7,453 bases of DNA, from the NCBI GenBank assembly GCA_903959115.1, contig CAJBVU010000165.1, positions 1 through 7,453 on the forward strand, in the 5' to 3' direction. The notes under the pieces are model-generated. The model did no database searches. It saw nothing but the letters and a program-made list of their open reading frames with translations, and was not told the DNA's origin. This document shows positions 6,176 through 7,453 of the stretch, in pieces. Position numbers and translations under genes: made by a program. The stretch comes from an uncultured Bacteroidota bacterium (GTDB taxonomy: Bacteria > Bacteroidota > Bacteroidia > NS11-12g > UBA955). Positions within the stretch are counted from its first letter, which is position 1. Each line of letters opens with the position of its first letter.

Positions 6176-7396
6176 ATGACGGCTATTTTCCCTTATATCT
6201 TTTATCAAAACTGCGCCACTTTATTGTTTGAGTACGATGGCGGCACTCCTTTTCATTTGTATTTAAAATCTTGTTTTAAGGAAAATAAAAATTGGGGTAG
6301 CACTGATCGAAAGCGATATAGGAGTGCCTGTTATTATTTCTGGCGAAACGCCTTCGGCGTTTCGCGCCAATCCCCGGAAATCATTCTACAGTGGTTGCAA
6401 ACCCATTTTACATCAGCTGGGGGCGACAAAAATTTCACCATCCCAACATCGAACAATACTCCATCAAATCAACAATCTCAAAACGTTACCCCAACAGCTA
6501 CAGATAACTTAAACGATACTGTAAACCAAGAATCCAACACTTACAACCCATACCAATCTGTAGCCCAATATTTGAGCCAAAACATCACCACAGACATTCT
6601 CACGCCTTGGTTTATCAAAGAGCCACTGGTCTGGCTATCAAATGGCAACATCACGCTAAAAGGGCTCCAAGGACAATTAATCAAAGCAGGAATCACTATC
6701 GAACAAACCCATGGTAATGCCCTAGCCGTATCGGCACAAGTCAATCTAAATCCATGGGTAGATAACGGAAATGCCTATATTCAAGACATCTCTTCTCAAA
6801 CTGCAATGGATTGGTCAAACCAACCGATGGCTGCTTTTTGCCATGCCAACAGCTCAGTTTGGGATTGTTGCTCTGGCGCAGGTGGAAAATCGATTTCCCT
6901 ATTAAAGCAATTCCCTACCACCCAACTCACATGCTCTGATGTGAGATCCAATATTTTAGAAAACCTAAAGCAGCGATTTCAATTACTCGGTCTCAAACAA
7001 CCAATTCTATTTGTCGCTTCATTAAACGGATATAATGACAGCCATAAAAGCAAGGATTCAAGTCAGTCCTATAATGTGATCCTGGCCGACGTCCCTTGTT
7101 CAGGAAGCGGAACCTGGCGTAGAAATCCAGAAAATCTTCATTTTTTTGACACCCAGATCATCACGCAATTCGCTGAAAGACAATTGAGTATTTTGCAGAA
7201 TGTATTGCCGAGCCTTGCCATTGGTGGGTATCTCGTTTACCTCACATGCTCAATATTTGCAGCAGAAAACGAAAATAACATCAAGCAGATTTTGCAATCA
7301 AACAAAAATTTACAACTAGTATCAGAAGAATTTTGTGGGGGAATTGACCTCCATGGCGATTTTATCTATCGCAGCGTAATACAAAAAGTGAATTAA
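6176..7396 (+). CDS. RsmB/NOP-family SAM-dependent RNA (cytosine-C5) methyltransferase
   Basis: The protein (406 residues) belongs to the RsmB/NOP class of enzymes that methylate C5 of cytosine in rRNA or tRNA. The N-terminal part (1-80) has the family helix region LLFEYDGGTPFHLYLK and GSTDRKRYRSACYYFWR. A low-complexity linker (about 83-125) follows. The pre-catalytic part includes YIQDISSQTAMD (201-212). The Rossmann domain has motif I WDCCSGAGGKS (229-239), motif II acidic D255, motif IV DVPCSGSGTWRRNPE (305-319, C308), and motif VI YLTCSI (355-360) with the expected nucleophile C358, then ENEN. Both cysteines are present, so it should be active; the RNA target cannot be told from sequence. 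No C-terminal RNA-binding domain follows. An in-frame TAA at 6164-6166 makes the ATG at 6176 the earliest possible start, and it fits the family. A strong palindrome lies within codons 56-65. The stop overlaps that of convergent fabH. Confidence 0.92.
   Translation: MTAIFPYIFYQNCATLLFEYDGGTPFHLYLKSCFKENKNWGSTDRKRYRSACYYFWRNAFGVSRQSPEIILQWLQTHFTSAGGDKNFTIPTSNNTPSNQQSQNVTPTATDNLNDTVNQESNTYNPYQSVAQYLSQNITTDILTPWFIKEPLVWLSNGNITLKGLQGQLIKAGITIEQTHGNALAVSAQVNLNPWVDNGNAYIQDISSQTAMDWSNQPMAAFCHANSSVWDCCSGAGGKSISLLKQFPTTQLTCSDVRSNILENLKQRFQLLGLKQPILFVASLNGYNDSHKSKDSSQSYNVILADVPCSGSGTWRRNPENLHFFDTQIITQFAERQLSILQNVLPSLAIGGYLVYLTCSIFAAENENNIKQILQSNKNLQLVSEEFCGGIDLHGDFIYRSVIQKVN
6341..6369. repeat. Intragenic palindrome, 10-bp perfect stem with TTC loop
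   Basis: The left arm GCGAAACGCC (6343-6352) and right arm GGCGTTTCGC (6356-6365) are perfectly complementary around a three-base TTC loop. Allowing a two-base bulge at 6365-6366 extends the arms to TGGCGAAACGCC and its complement ending CCA at 6369. It is much more GC-rich than its AT-leaning surroundings. It lies in frame within the methyltransferase gene and encodes WRNAFGVSR. It could be a dispersed palindromic repeat or an mRNA hairpin; copy number in the genome cannot be seen here. Confidence 0.7.
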
Positions 7397-7453
7397 TTGG
7401 AATCGTAAGCCCATTTGAGGTAAATACTACCCCAAGTAAAACCACCACCAAAA
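7393..7453 (-). CDS. fabH: 3-oxoacyl-ACP synthase III (FabH), C-terminal fragment
   Basis: The minus strand at the window end encodes FGGGFTWGSIYLKWAYDSN and a TAA stop; the 5' part runs beyond the window. The FGGGFTWGS segment is the conserved C-terminus of FabH (E. coli FabH ends FGGGFTWGSALVRF), the condensing enzyme that starts type II fatty-acid synthesis from acyl-CoA and malonyl-ACP. Only 19 residues are visible, so the catalytic Cys, His and Asn cannot be checked, and a FabH-like ketoacyl synthase paralogue is possible. The tail is five residues longer than in E. coli. Its stop codon (7395-7393) shares a TTAA with the stop of the convergent methyltransferase gene. Confidence 0.85.
   Translation of the reverse strand, partial: FGGGFTWGSIYLKWAYDSN

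Noticed and set aside
1..7453. Mobile element, defence system, CRISPR array or biosynthetic cluster
   Set aside because: Every long frame is accounted for by housekeeping families or the exported protein; I saw no transposase, integrase, spaced direct repeats or toxin-like small genes.

Overview
The window is a compact stretch of bacterial chromosome, almost certainly from a member of the phylum Bacteroidota. Three things point there: exact or near TAnnTTTG boxes (the Bacteroidota -7 promoter element) sit just before several start codons; Shine-Dalgarno sequences are absent; and the protein variants resemble Bacteroidota forms, notably the RsmB/NOP-type methyltransferase with a WDCC...GGKS motif I and the guaA-adjacent periplasmic-binding-like protein. 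The sequence does not let me name a genus or class.

Layout, left to right: (1) the 3' part of recN (+), a DNA-repair SMC-like ATPase cut by the window start; (2) rnhA (-), RNase HI, converging on recN with a 12-bp overlap of coding ends; (3) a 35-bp divergent promoter region; (4) cinA (+), full length with both domains; (5) guaA (+), GMP synthase with its own promoter-like box; (6) an exported type I periplasmic-binding-like protein (+) 23 bp after guaA; (7) an m5C RNA methyltransferase of the RsmB/NOP family (+); (8) the last 19 codons of fabH (-), whose stop codon shares a TTAA with the methyltransferase stop. No intergenic gap exceeds 70 bp. I see no tRNA, rRNA, insertion sequence, CRISPR array, phage gene or toxin/defence module.

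The genes are mostly housekeeping: DNA break repair (recN), R-loop and primer removal (rnhA), pyridine-nucleotide recycling (cinA), guanine nucleotide synthesis (guaA), RNA modification and fatty-acid initiation (fabH). They do not form one pathway. The least characterised gene is the exported binding-protein-like gene after guaA.

I did not find a novel multi-gene system. The observations most worth a second look are the face-to-face TAnnTTTG boxes between rnhA and cinA, each four bases from its start codon and so predicting nearly leaderless mRNAs; a strong palindrome embedded in the methyltransferase reading frame; an Asn/Thr/Gln-rich linker in the same protein; the guaA-linked binding protein without a LysM domain; and two convergent gene pairs that overlap at their stop codons and leave no room for a separate terminator.
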